Part shown: positions 19,698-27,495 of the stretch, piece after piece
How positions within the stretch are numbered: position 1 is the stretch's first letter
Layout of the letters: each line of letters opens with the position of its first letter
Made by a program: the position numbers and the translations under genes
From: Pantoea sp. SOD02
GTDB lineage: Bacteria; Pseudomonadota; Gammaproteobacteria; Enterobacterales; Enterobacteriaceae
DNA: 64,000 nucleotides
Assembly (NCBI RefSeq): GCF_024707505.1
Contig: NZ_CP102604.1
Location: 310,001-374,000, forward strand
Direction: 5' to 3'
Notes under the pieces: generated by a model
Told to the model about the DNA's origin: nothing
The model's database searches: none
What the model saw: only the letters and a program-made list of their open reading frames with translations

Positions 19698-20026
19698 GGT
19701 CTTCCTCCATTCATGCAGCCTGCTGTGTGCTGATGCTGCCAATGTGGCAACACGCGCTGCAGCCATAAGTTTATGCGATATCACAAACCTATGATCCAGG
19801 AGTGCGCCGAATTTAGCTTACTGCTACGCTTTTTACCGTGTTTGCAAACACTTGCATCAATAAATAACAAATGGATACCCAAAATAATTCAAGGCGCAGG
19901 AAGGCGGCAAACGAGAGAGTCCCGATGAGCTTACACAAGTAAGTGATTCGGGTGAACGAGAGCAGCCAACGCATCTGCACCTTGAAGTATGAAGGGTATA
20001 AATAACTTTAAAAGGGTGGTGGCAGG
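19698..20026. other. Intergenic region yhhA-ggt, contains an ERIC element
   Basis: About 330 bp between divergent yhhA and ggt. Most of it (19875-19999) is an ERIC/IRU-type palindrome. I see no further gene. The ggt promoter must lie in or next to the repeat, because only 27 bp separate the repeat from the first possible start. Confidence 0.6.
19875..19999. repeat. ERIC (IRU) element, about 125 bp
   Basis: The ends ATACCC and GGGTAT, with inner TTCAAGGCGCAG and CTGCACCTTGAA, form a long imperfect palindrome. The centre GAGCTTACACAAGTAAGTGA followed by TTCGGGTGAACG matches the core of enterobacterial repetitive intergenic consensus sequences (compare the ERIC2 core AAGTAAGTGACTGGGGTGA). Length is close to the standard 127 bp. 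Confidence 0.88.
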
Positions 20027-21778
20027 ATGAGGATACAGGGCAACATGCGGCAGTTCGGCTGGGCATTATTGATGAGTTTTACCGTGGTGCAGGGCGCACA
20101 AGCCGCGCCCGCCAACGCGCCGCCGGTTTCGTATGGCGTTGATAGCGATACCTTTCACCCGGTAAAAGCCAAACATGGCATGGTGGCCTCGGTGGATGCG
20201 ATGGCAACGGAAGTTGGCGTTGATATTCTCAAGCAGGGCGGTAACGCGGTGGATGCGGCTGTAGCGGTGGGTTTCGCGCTGGCGGTGACGCATCCGCAGG
20301 CCGGTAACCTCGGCGGCGGGGGCTTTATGCTGCTGCGTACCGCATCCGGACGCACCACCGCTATCGACTTCCGCGAAATGGCACCGGCGCGCGCCTCACG
20401 CGATATGTTTCTCGATAAGCAGGGCAATGCTGATAGTAAGTTGTCACTCACTTCTCACTTAGCCTCAGGCACGCCGGGCACCGTGGCCGGTTTTGCGCTG
20501 GCGGCACAGAAATACGGTACCTTGCCGCTGAGCAAATTACTGGCGCCCGCCATTAAACTGGCGCGCGACGGCATCGTGGTGAACGATGCGCTGGCCGACG
20601 ATCTCGCCACCTACGGCAAAGAGACGCTGATCAATCACGACAACAGCCGCGCGATTTTCTACAAAGCCGACGGTAAGCCGTACCAGAAGGGCGAACGTCT
20701 GGTGCAGAAAAACCTCGCACATAGCCTGCAGCTGATTGCCCAGCAAGGTCCGGATGCGTTCTATAAGGGCAAGATCGCTGATGAAATTGCCGGTGAAATG
20801 GCGCAGCACGGCGGCCTGATCGGCAAGCCGGATCTGGCGGCTTATCGCGCGGTAGAACGCAAACCGGTGAGCGGCACCTATCGCGGCTACGAAGTGTTCT
20901 CCATGCCGCCGCCATCGTCCGGCGGGATTCACATCGTGCAGATCCTCAATATCCTGGAAAACTTCGACCTCGCGAAATTTGGCTTTGGCAGCGCCGATGC
21001 CATGCAGGTGATGGCGGAAGCGGAAAAATACGCGTATGCCGACCGTTCGGAATACCTGGGTGATCCTGACTTCGTTAAAGTGCCGCAGCAGGCGCTGACC
21101 AGCAAAGCCTACGCCAAAACCCTGGCGCAGCAGATTGACGTCAACAAAGCGCGTCCATCCAGCGAGATCAAACCAGGCAAACTGGCGCCGTATGAAAGCA
21201 ATCAAACCACGCACTTCTCGGTGGTGGATAAAGATGGCAACGCGGTGGCGGTGACCTACACGCTGAATACCTACTTCGGCAGCGGCATTGTTGCCGGACA
21301 AAGCGGCATCTTGATGAACAATGAAATGGATGATTTCTCAGCCAAACCGGGCACGCCCAACGTCTACGGCTTAGTCGGCGGCGAGGCGAATGCGGTGCAA
21401 CCGGCCAAACGTCCTCTATCATCGATGTCGCCCACGATCGTGGCAAAAGACGGTAAAACCTGGCTGGTGACCGGCAGCCCAGGCGGCAGCCGCATTATCA
21501 CCACCGTGCTGCAAATGGTGGTGAACAGCATCGATTTTGGTATGAACGTTGCGGAAGCGACCAACGCACCGCGCTTCCATCATCAATGGTTGCCCGATCA
21601 GCTGCGCGTGGAAAAAGGCTTCAGCCCGGATACGCTGCGCCTGCTGGAAGCCAAAGGTCAGCATGTGAAAGTGATGCCGGCAATGGGCAGCACGCAGAGC
21701 ATTATGATTGGGCCGGATGGCACGCGCTATGGCGCATCGGATCCGCGCTCGGTGGATGATTTGAGTGCAGGTTATTAA
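20027..21778 (+). CDS. ggt: Periplasmic gamma-glutamyltranspeptidase Ggt
   Basis: Ggt hydrolyses or transfers the gamma-glutamyl group of glutathione and related peptides in the periplasm. The 583-residue precursor has a signal peptide ending in GAQA-AP and is autocleaved at Thr394 (NQTTHFSVVDKDGNA), the N-terminal nucleophile of the small subunit, equal to Thr391 of E. coli. The C-terminal block SMSPTIVAKDGKTWLVTGSPGGSRIITT is also present. ATG 20045 (MRQFGWALLM) is an equally possible start and gives a more typical signal peptide. Confidence 0.95.
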   Translation: MRIQGNMRQFGWALLMSFTVVQGAQAAPANAPPVSYGVDSDTFHPVKAKHGMVASVDAMATEVGVDILKQGGNAVDAAVAVGFALAVTHPQAGNLGGGGFMLLRTASGRTTAIDFREMAPARASRDMFLDKQGNADSKLSLTSHLASGTPGTVAGFALAAQKYGTLPLSKLLAPAIKLARDGIVVNDALADDLATYGKETLINHDNSRAIFYKADGKPYQKGERLVQKNLAHSLQLIAQQGPDAFYKGKIADEIAGEMAQHGGLIGKPDLAAYRAVERKPVSGTYRGYEVFSMPPPSSGGIHIVQILNILENFDLAKFGFGSADAMQVMAEAEKYAYADRSEYLGDPDFVKVPQQALTSKAYAKTLAQQIDVNKARPSSEIKPGKLAPYESNQTTHFSVVDKDGNAVAVTYTLNTYFGSGIVAGQSGILMNNEMDDFSAKPGTPNVYGLVGGEANAVQPAKRPLSSMSPTIVAKDGKTWLVTGSPGGSRIITTVLQMVVNSIDFGMNVAEATNAPRFHHQWLPDQLRVEKGFSPDTLRLLEAKGQHVKVMPAMGSTQSIMIGPDGTRYGASDPRSVDDLSAGY

Positions 21779-21786
21779 TCATTAAT

Positions 21787-21847
21787 GCGCAATAAATTGC
21801 GCCGCTACGGCATGTGCACGCATTTGTAGCGGCGCGATTTATCGCGC
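21787..21847. repeat. REP pair class B, copy B1 (ggt-yhhY)
   Basis: Minus copy 21787-21808 (GTAG, CG, arms GCGCAAT/ATTGCGC) and plus copy 21826-21847 (GTAG, CG, arms GCGCGAT/ATCGCGC) face each other with GTAG heads inward across 17 bp. The A-T to G-C pair change between the two copies conserves the stem. It sits between convergent ggt and yhhY. Confidence 0.87.
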
Positions 21848-21858
21848 GCTTTCAAGGG

Positions 21859-22350
21859 CTATTTCAAGCGCGCCATATAGTGCGTATCCACCATTTCGCC
21901 GTCGCGCATCGCGTGTCGACGCGCGGTGCCTTCAATCTCAAAGCCAAACTGCTGATACAAGCCAAGCGCTTTGTGGTTATCGGCGAATACCGTCAGCTCA
22001 ATGCGCGTCACCTGCAGCCAGTTGTCGCACAAATCAATCATCGCTGACATCAGCGCTTTACCGACGCCGCGCCGCTGAAAGGCAGAATCGACGCCCATGC
22101 CAAACGTCGCCGCATGGCGACGGCGCGCCACCGACAGCACTTCAAGAGTGAGTTGTCCGGCAATCTGATCGTCAATACACGCCACTAGCATCTGCACACC
22201 CGGACGCGGATTGCTGAGGCGCTCCTGCCACAGCGTCGGGGATTGAAACGGCAGATGTAGCGTGCTGGCCTGCGGTTCAGGCTGGCTGTACATGCGCGTT
22301 AAAGCGGCGGCATCTTCGGGAATGGCGTGACGAATGACGATCTGACTCAT
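21859..22350 (-). CDS. yhhY: GNAT N-acetyltransferase YhhY
   Basis: The 163-residue protein has a full GNAT fold with the acetyl-CoA loop QRRGVGKALM and the C-terminal NHKALGLYQQFGFEIEGTARRHAMRDGE. It is a clear homologue of E. coli YhhY, an amino-acid N-acetyltransferase (from memory, also called AaaT). I chose ATG 22350 (MSQIVIRHA), preceded by AAGGAGCG; the in-frame ATG at 22416 is less likely. The divergent ryhB promoter is close by, as in E. coli. Confidence 0.9.
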   Translation of the reverse strand: MSQIVIRHAIPEDAAALTRMYSQPEPQASTLHLPFQSPTLWQERLSNPRPGVQMLVACIDDQIAGQLTLEVLSVARRRHAATFGMGVDSAFQRRGVGKALMSAMIDLCDNWLQVTRIELTVFADNHKALGLYQQFGFEIEGTARRHAMRDGEMVDTHYMARLK

Positions 22351-22439
22351 AGAGCGCTCCTTGTGCAAAATGGAATAAATCCCCTTTAACATCAAGGAAT
22401 TCACATCGTTCGTCAACGCAAAATAATCCGCAAAAACAC

Positions 22440-22473
22440 TTTACAGACGCGAATGATAATGATTATTATTGTC
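22440..22473 (+). promoter_or_regulatory. ryhB promoter with Fur box
   Basis: The 19-bp stretch 22455-22473 starts GATAATGATTATTATT and matches the Fur-box consensus at about 16 of 19 positions. It covers a -10 hexamer TATTAT (22464-22469); a -35-like TTTACA lies at 22440-22445 with an 18-bp spacer. This predicts repression by iron-loaded Fur. Confidence 0.88.
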
Positions 22474-22475
22474 AT

Positions 22476-22570
22476 GCGAGCTCGGAAACGTCTCCTGACA
22501 ACCGGGTAAGCACGACATTGCTCACATTGCTTCCAAGTATTATTTAGCCAGCTCGGGTGCTGGCTTTTTT
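22476..22570 (+). ncRNA. ryhB: Small regulatory RNA RyhB
   Basis: RyhB is the Hfq-dependent RNA made in iron limitation that represses mRNAs of iron-using proteins. The conserved core AAGCACGACATTGCTCACAT continuing into TGCTTCC (22508-22534) matches E. coli RyhB, including the seed that pairs with sodB and sdh mRNAs. It ends in a terminator with arms AGCCAGC (22546-22552) and GCTGGCT (22559-22565) followed by nine T. The predicted 5' end GCGAG at 22476 fits the -10 hexamer, giving about 95 nt (90 in E. coli). Neighbour yhhY is conserved; on the other side an AbgT-family gene replaces E. coli yhhX. Confidence 0.95.
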
Positions 22571-22578
22571 TTTGCCTT

Positions 22579-24150
22579 TTACAGGGTGTACCAGGTTGCT
22601 GCACCGGGCCCGACCGGCAGGTTGAAGACAAACACCCACAGTACAAACAGCAGCGTCCAGCCAATCATAAACACCACCGAATACGGCAACATCATCGCCA
22701 CCAGCGTTCCGATGCCCATATCGCGACGATAGCGCGCCGCCACCGCCATAATCAGACCAAAGTAACTCATCATTGGCGTAATCACGTTGGTTACCGAATC
22801 ACCAATGCGATAAGCCGCCTGAATCACTTCCGGCGCAAAGCCGACCAGCATTAACATCGGTACGAAAATCGGGGCGGTAACCGCCCATTGCGCCGAGGCG
22901 GAGCCAATCATCAGGTTGATAAAGCCGCAGATCATGATGAAGCAGACAAACAGCAGCGGCGCGCCCATATCCAGTGACGCCAGCAGCGTTGCACCTTTCA
23001 CCGCCACCACGGTGCCGAAGTTGCTCCAGTTAAAGAACGCCACGAACTGTGCTGCAAAGAACACCAGCACGATGTACATGCCCATGCTGCTCATGCTGGC
23101 GGACATGGCATTGATCACGTCGCGATCGTTGCGCATATTGCCAATCATTCGGCCATACACCATGCCGGGAATGGCGAAGAAGACAAAGATAAACACCACA
23201 ATGCCTTTCAGGAATGGCGAGCCCGCCAGCGTGCCGGTTTTTGGGTTGAGCAACACGCCATAGCCTGGAATCACGGTCAGAATCAGCAGCAGCGTAACGC
23301 CGAGTACCGCCCAACCCGCGCCTTTCAGCGCGCGACGTTCTTCTGCCGACAGCGCGCCCATATCGCCACGCACTGCCTCACCTTCGCTGTCCTGATACTT
23401 GCCCAGTTTGGGTTCGACGATGCTGTTGGTAATCCAGGTGCCAAGAATGGAAATAACGAAGGTACTGACAAACATGAAGTACCAGTTCACTTCCGGACCA
23501 ACATGGTAGTTAGGATCGATAATCTGTGCGGCGCTTTGGGTAATGCCAGAAAGCAGCGGGTCAATGGTGCCGAGCAGTAAATTGGCGCTATAGCCACCGG
23601 AAACACCGGCAAACGCCGCCGCCAGGCCCGCTAATGGGTGACGGCCCAATGAGTGGAAAATCATCGCGGCTAACGGAATCAGCACCACATAGCCCAACTC
23701 AGAAGCGGTATTGGATACGATACCGGCGAAGACGATGGTGAAGGTGATGAGCTTTTTCGGTGCGTTAAACACCAGCGCGCGCATCGCCGCCGAGAGCAGC
23801 CCTGAATGCTCGGCAATCCCTACGCCGAGCAGGGCCACCAGCACGGTGCCGAGCGGCGCAAAGCCGGTGAAGTTGGTGACCAGATGGCTGACGATGCGTT
23901 GCAAACCATCGGCACTCATCAGGCTAACCACGTGAATCACACCATCCGGTGCACGGCCTGCCGCACCAACCGGGCGCGGATCGATCACGCTGACGCCGAA
24001 TGCGGCGGCAATTGCGGAGGCGACGATGATGAATAATGCAAACAACGCGAAGAGCGTAATCGGATGCGGTAATAAGTTTCCTAGCCACTCAACGGTATTG
24101 AGAAAACGCTCAATCGGGCGTTTGGCTGGTGTAGAAGAATGGTCCGTCAT
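22579..24150 (-). CDS. AbgT family transporter
   Basis: An inner-membrane transporter of 523 residues with about 11-13 membrane segments. The family known members are E. coli AbgT (p-aminobenzoyl-glutamate uptake) and MtrF/YdaH (drug and sulfonamide efflux). The stretch SNTASELGYVVLIPLAA and the repeat GSASAQWAVTAPIFVPMLMLVGF are characteristic; by eye it is nearer the MtrF/YdaH type than E. coli AbgT. Substrate and direction cannot be decided. No abgA/abgB hydrolase genes are adjacent. It converges with ryhB, whose end lies only a few bases from its stop. Confidence 0.85.
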   Translation of the reverse strand: MTDHSSTPAKRPIERFLNTVEWLGNLLPHPITLFALFALFIIVASAIAAAFGVSVIDPRPVGAAGRAPDGVIHVVSLMSADGLQRIVSHLVTNFTGFAPLGTVLVALLGVGIAEHSGLLSAAMRALVFNAPKKLITFTIVFAGIVSNTASELGYVVLIPLAAMIFHSLGRHPLAGLAAAFAGVSGGYSANLLLGTIDPLLSGITQSAAQIIDPNYHVGPEVNWYFMFVSTFVISILGTWITNSIVEPKLGKYQDSEGEAVRGDMGALSAEERRALKGAGWAVLGVTLLLILTVIPGYGVLLNPKTGTLAGSPFLKGIVVFIFVFFAIPGMVYGRMIGNMRNDRDVINAMSASMSSMGMYIVLVFFAAQFVAFFNWSNFGTVVAVKGATLLASLDMGAPLLFVCFIMICGFINLMIGSASAQWAVTAPIFVPMLMLVGFAPEVIQAAYRIGDSVTNVITPMMSYFGLIMAVAARYRRDMGIGTLVAMMLPYSVVFMIGWTLLFVLWVFVFNLPVGPGAATWYTL

Positions 24151-24254
24151 AATGATCCTTGTTTTGTCATTTAGTCTAATGTGCAGGACTGCCGATGCTC
24201 TTTGTTCTCTTCCTGGTTAGCTACAAGACCATTCTCGGAAGTAACGAGAAGCCT

Positions 24255-24322
24255 GGTGCGCATGAATGTGCACCCTACAAAACCCCCGCCGTATAACCGT
24301 AAGGTCGCCATTAATGGCGACC
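24255..24322. repeat. REP pair class A, R5 and R6
   Basis: R5 (24255-24278, minus) is GTAG plus arms GGTGCACAT/ATGCGCACC with one mispair. R6 (24299-24322, plus) is GTAA rather than GTAG, with perfect arms GGTCGCCAT/ATGGCGACC. Heads face inward across 20 bp. The pair lies between divergent abgT-family and gntR genes. Confidence 0.8.
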
Positions 24323-24392
24323 GATTTCCCGCAAAACCTTAACCTGACAAAAAATGATAAACTCGGGTTATCTCTGATCTCAGGCGCATACG

Positions 24393-25388
24393 ATGAAGAA
24401 GAAAAGACCGGTATTACAGGACGTTGCCGATCGCGTCGGCATCACAAAAATGACCGTCAGCCGCTACCTGCGCAACCCGGATCAGGTCTCGGTGGCGCTG
24501 CGCGATAAGATCGCCGTGGCGCTGGATGAGCTCGGTTACATCCCCAATCGCGCGCCCGATATGCTCTCTAACGCCACCAGCCGCGCTATCGGCGTGCTGC
24601 TACCTTCGCTGACTAACCAGGTTTTCGCCGACGTTTTGCGCGGGATCGAAGCCGTTACCGACGAAGCGGGTTATCAAACGCTGGTGGCGCACTTTGGCTA
24701 TAACGCGCAGAAAGAGGAGTTGCAGCTGCGCTCGCTGCTCGGCTGGAACATCGATGGCGTGATCCTCACCGAACGCACCCATACGCCAGGCACGCTGCGC
24801 ATGCTGGAAGTGGCGGGCATTCCGGTGATTGAGATGATGGATTCAGTAACGCCGTGCCTCGATATGGCGGTGGGCTTCGATAACGTCGAAGCCGCGCGCC
24901 AGATGACGCATGCTATTCTGAAAAAAGGCCATCGCCACACCGTCTATCTCGGCGCGCGCCTTGATGAACGTACCTTGCAGAAGCAGCAGGGCTACGAGAA
25001 GGCGATGCGCGAAGCGGGGCTCACGCCACACAGCGTGATGATGGAGGATGCGTCCTCGTTCAGCGCCGGCGCGCAACTGCTGTGCGAAGCGCAAAAGCGT
25101 TATCCCGAAACCGACAGCCTGTTTTGTACCAACGATGACCTGGCGGTGGGCGCGATGTTTGAGTGTCAGCGTCAGGGATTGCGCGTGCCGGAGCAGATGG
25201 CGATTGCCGGATTCCACGGCCACGACATCACGCAAGTGGTGAATCCGCGCCTCGCCACGGTGTTAACGCCGCGCGAGCGTATGGGACGCGAATCGGCAGC
25301 GATGCTGCTGGCGCGTATTGGCGGCGATCGCACGATGACACAACCGCTAGATGTTGGCTTTGAAATCTCCGAAGGTGACAGCATCTGA
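24393..25388 (+). CDS. gntR: Gluconate operon repressor GntR (LacI family)
   Basis: GntR represses gluconate uptake and phosphorylation genes until gluconate binds. The 331 residues start with a LacI-type helix-turn-helix (VLQDVADRVGITKMTVSRYLRNP), a hinge, and a periplasmic-binding-like effector domain ending with GFHGHDITQVVNPRLATVLTPRERMG. It is nearly collinear with E. coli GntR. gntK and gntU follow on the same strand behind their own operator. Confidence 0.95.
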   Translation: MKKKRPVLQDVADRVGITKMTVSRYLRNPDQVSVALRDKIAVALDELGYIPNRAPDMLSNATSRAIGVLLPSLTNQVFADVLRGIEAVTDEAGYQTLVAHFGYNAQKEELQLRSLLGWNIDGVILTERTHTPGTLRMLEVAGIPVIEMMDSVTPCLDMAVGFDNVEAARQMTHAILKKGHRHTVYLGARLDERTLQKQQGYEKAMREAGLTPHSVMMEDASSFSAGAQLLCEAQKRYPETDSLFCTNDDLAVGAMFECQRQGLRVPEQMAIAGFHGHDITQVVNPRLATVLTPRERMGRESAAMLLARIGGDRTMTQPLDVGFEISEGDSI

Positions 25389-25484
25389 TTTTGGCGATTT
25401 TTTGAGTCAGTTCACACTTTCGTGCTTTTCCGCCTGAGAAGGGTTGCCAGCCTTTCAGTGGGCTCTGACAATGGCAACTCGATT

Positions 25485-25498
25485 TGTTATCGGTAACA
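25485..25498 (+). promoter_or_regulatory. GntR operator upstream of gntK
   Basis: TGTTATCGGTAACA is an inverted repeat (TGTTA, four bases, TAACA) 33 bp before the gntK ATG. It fits the known GntR operator pattern of E. coli gntKU and predicts gluconate-inducible expression of gntKU from its own promoter. Confidence 0.8.
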
Positions 25499-25530
25499 TT
25501 GGGCAGAATTCACTGCCGGAGCGCAAAACA

Positions 25531-26067
25531 ATGACTACGCCATCTCCATCGCACCACGTCTTTATCCTGATGGGCGTTTCCGGCAGCGGAAAATCTGCCG
25601 TCGCCAATCAGGTCTCTCATCAGTTAAACACTGCGTTCCTCGATGGGGATTTCCTCCATCCGCGCAGCAACATCATGAAAATGGCCGACGGTCATCCGCT
25701 GGACGACACAGATCGCCAGCCGTGGCTGCAGGCGCTGAATGATGCGGCATTTGCTATGCAGCGCACGCAGGAGATCTCCATCATCGTCTGTTCAGCGCTG
25801 AAAAAGTCCTATCGCGACATCCTGCGTCAGGGCAACGAGAACCTGAAATTTATCTATCTGCAGGGCGACTTCGAAACCATCGAATCCCGCCTGAAAGCGC
25901 GTAAAGGCCACTTCTTCAAACCGCAGATGCTGGTGACGCAGTTCGCCACGCTGCAGGAACCCGGCGCGGATGAGCCCGATGTACTGGTGGTTGATATCAA
26001 TCATTCACTGGATGAGGTAGTTGCGGCCACGGTTGCGACCATTGAGGGTGCAATCAACAAGGGTTAG
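25531..26067 (+). CDS. gntK: Gluconokinase GntK
   Basis: GntK phosphorylates gluconate to 6-phosphogluconate, feeding the pentose phosphate and Entner-Doudoroff routes. The 178 residues have the P-loop GVSGSGKS at 15-22 and blocks AFLDGDFLHPRSNI and RLKARKGHFFKPQMLVTQF. I chose ATG 25531 (MTTPSPSHHVFILMG), which aligns with E. coli GntK; the upstream ATG at 25444 would place the GntR operator inside the gene. gntU starts two bases after its stop. Confidence 0.95.
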   Translation: MTTPSPSHHVFILMGVSGSGKSAVANQVSHQLNTAFLDGDFLHPRSNIMKMADGHPLDDTDRQPWLQALNDAAFAMQRTQEISIIVCSALKKSYRDILRQGNENLKFIYLQGDFETIESRLKARKGHFFKPQMLVTQFATLQEPGADEPDVLVVDINHSLDEVVAATVATIEGAINKG

Positions 26068-26069
26068 TC

Positions 26070-27410
26070 ATGAGTACCGCAACGCTAGTGTTAACCGCAG
26101 CAGGCTCTGTCCTGCTGCTGCTGTTTTTGGTGATGAAAGCGCGTATGCACGCCTTTGTTGCCCTGATGTTAGTCTCTATTGGTGCCGGTCTGTTTTCTGG
26201 CATGCCGCTCGATAAAATCGCTGAAACCATGGAAAAAGGCATGGGCGGAACGCTCGGCTTTCTCGCCATTGTGGTGGCGTTGGGCGCGATGTTCGGCAAG
26301 ATCCTGCATGAAACCGGCGCTGTTGATCAGATCGCCATCCGCATGTTGAAAACCTTTGGGGAAAGCCGTGCGCACTATGCGATGGGCGTTGCCGGGTTGA
26401 TCTGTGCATTGCCGCTGTTCTTTGAAGTGGCGGTGGTGTTGCTGATCAGCATTGCGTTCGCCGTAGCGCGTCGCACTAAAGGCAATTTAGTGAAGCTGGT
26501 GATCCCGCTGTTTGCCGGCGTTGCGGCTTCTGCCGCGTTTCTGCTGCCGGGACCCGCACCGATGCTGCTGGCTGCGCAGATGCACGCCGATTTTGGCTGG
26601 ATGATTCTGCTGGGCCTGTGCGCGGCGATTCCGGGCATGCTGATTGCCGGTCCGCTGTTTGGCAGCTTTATCGCGCGTCACGTTAGCTTTAGCGCGCCAC
26701 CGGAAGATCATCAGCCGGAAGTGGAAGAGGGCAAACTGCCGTCGTTTGGCTTTAGCCTGGCGCTGATTCTGTTCCCGCTGCTGTTGGTGGGCCTGAAAAC
26801 CATCGGTGCACGCTTCACCACGCCGGGCTCTAATCTGTATGAGTGGCTGGAGTTTATCGGCCATCCGTTCACCGCGATTCTGCTGGCCTGTCTGGTGGCG
26901 ATTTATGGCCTGGCGTATCGTCAGGGCATGGATAAAGAGAAGGTGATGCAGGTGTGCGGCAGCGCGCTGCAACCGGCGGGCATTATTCTGCTGGTGATTG
27001 GTGCGGGCGGCGTGTTTAAGCAGGTGCTGGTGGATTCGGGCGTTGGCCCGGTGTTAGGACATGCGTTAACCGGCGCAGGCATGCCGATTGCTCTGGCGTG
27101 TTTCATCCTTTCTGGCGCAATTCGCGTGATTCAGGGTTCGGCCACCGTGGCGTGTTTAACTACCGTTGGTTTAGTGATGCCGGTGATTGAACCGCTCCAC
27201 TACAGCGGCGCGCAGCTGGCTGCGCTGTCGATCTGTATCGGCGGCGGCTCGATCATTATCAGTCACGTGAATGATGCCGGTTTCTGGCTGTTTGGCCGCT
27301 TTACCGGCGCCACCGAAGCCGAAACGCTGAAGACATGGACGCTGATGGAAACCATTCTGGGCACCACCGGCGCGATTGTTGGCATGATTGCGTTTAGTTT
27401 GTTGTCGTGA
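26070..27410 (+). CDS. gntU: Gluconate transporter GntU (GntP family)
   Basis: GntU is an inner-membrane low-affinity gluconate/H+ symporter in E. coli. The 446 residues comprise about 12-14 membrane segments with conserved stretches GGTLGFLAIVVALGAMFGKILHETGAVDQIA and SIIISHVNDAGFWLFGRFTG. It is translationally close to gntK (2-bp gap) and forms the gntKU operon. A class B REP pair follows the stop. Confidence 0.95.
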   Translation: MSTATLVLTAAGSVLLLLFLVMKARMHAFVALMLVSIGAGLFSGMPLDKIAETMEKGMGGTLGFLAIVVALGAMFGKILHETGAVDQIAIRMLKTFGESRAHYAMGVAGLICALPLFFEVAVVLLISIAFAVARRTKGNLVKLVIPLFAGVAASAAFLLPGPAPMLLAAQMHADFGWMILLGLCAAIPGMLIAGPLFGSFIARHVSFSAPPEDHQPEVEEGKLPSFGFSLALILFPLLLVGLKTIGARFTTPGSNLYEWLEFIGHPFTAILLACLVAIYGLAYRQGMDKEKVMQVCGSALQPAGIILLVIGAGGVFKQVLVDSGVGPVLGHALTGAGMPIALACFILSGAIRVIQGSATVACLTTVGLVMPVIEPLHYSGAQLAALSICIGGGSIIISHVNDAGFWLFGRFTGATEAETLKTWTLMETILGTTGAIVGMIAFSLLS

Positions 27411-27420
27411 TGTAAAACCA

Positions 27421-27482
27421 GCGCAATAAATTGCGCCGCTACGGACCATTACGCGTATTTGTAGCGGCGCGATTTATCGCGC
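27421..27482. repeat. REP pair class B, copy B2 (gntU-yjbB)
   Basis: The minus copy (27421-27442) and plus copy (27461-27482) are identical in sequence to the two halves of B1 at 21787-21847, GTAG heads inward, with an 18-bp spacer of different sequence. It again sits between two convergent genes, where it may act as a bidirectional message end. It also marks the junction between the 77-min-like and 91-min-like blocks. Confidence 0.87.
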
Positions 27483-27495
27483 GATTCTGACCTTC

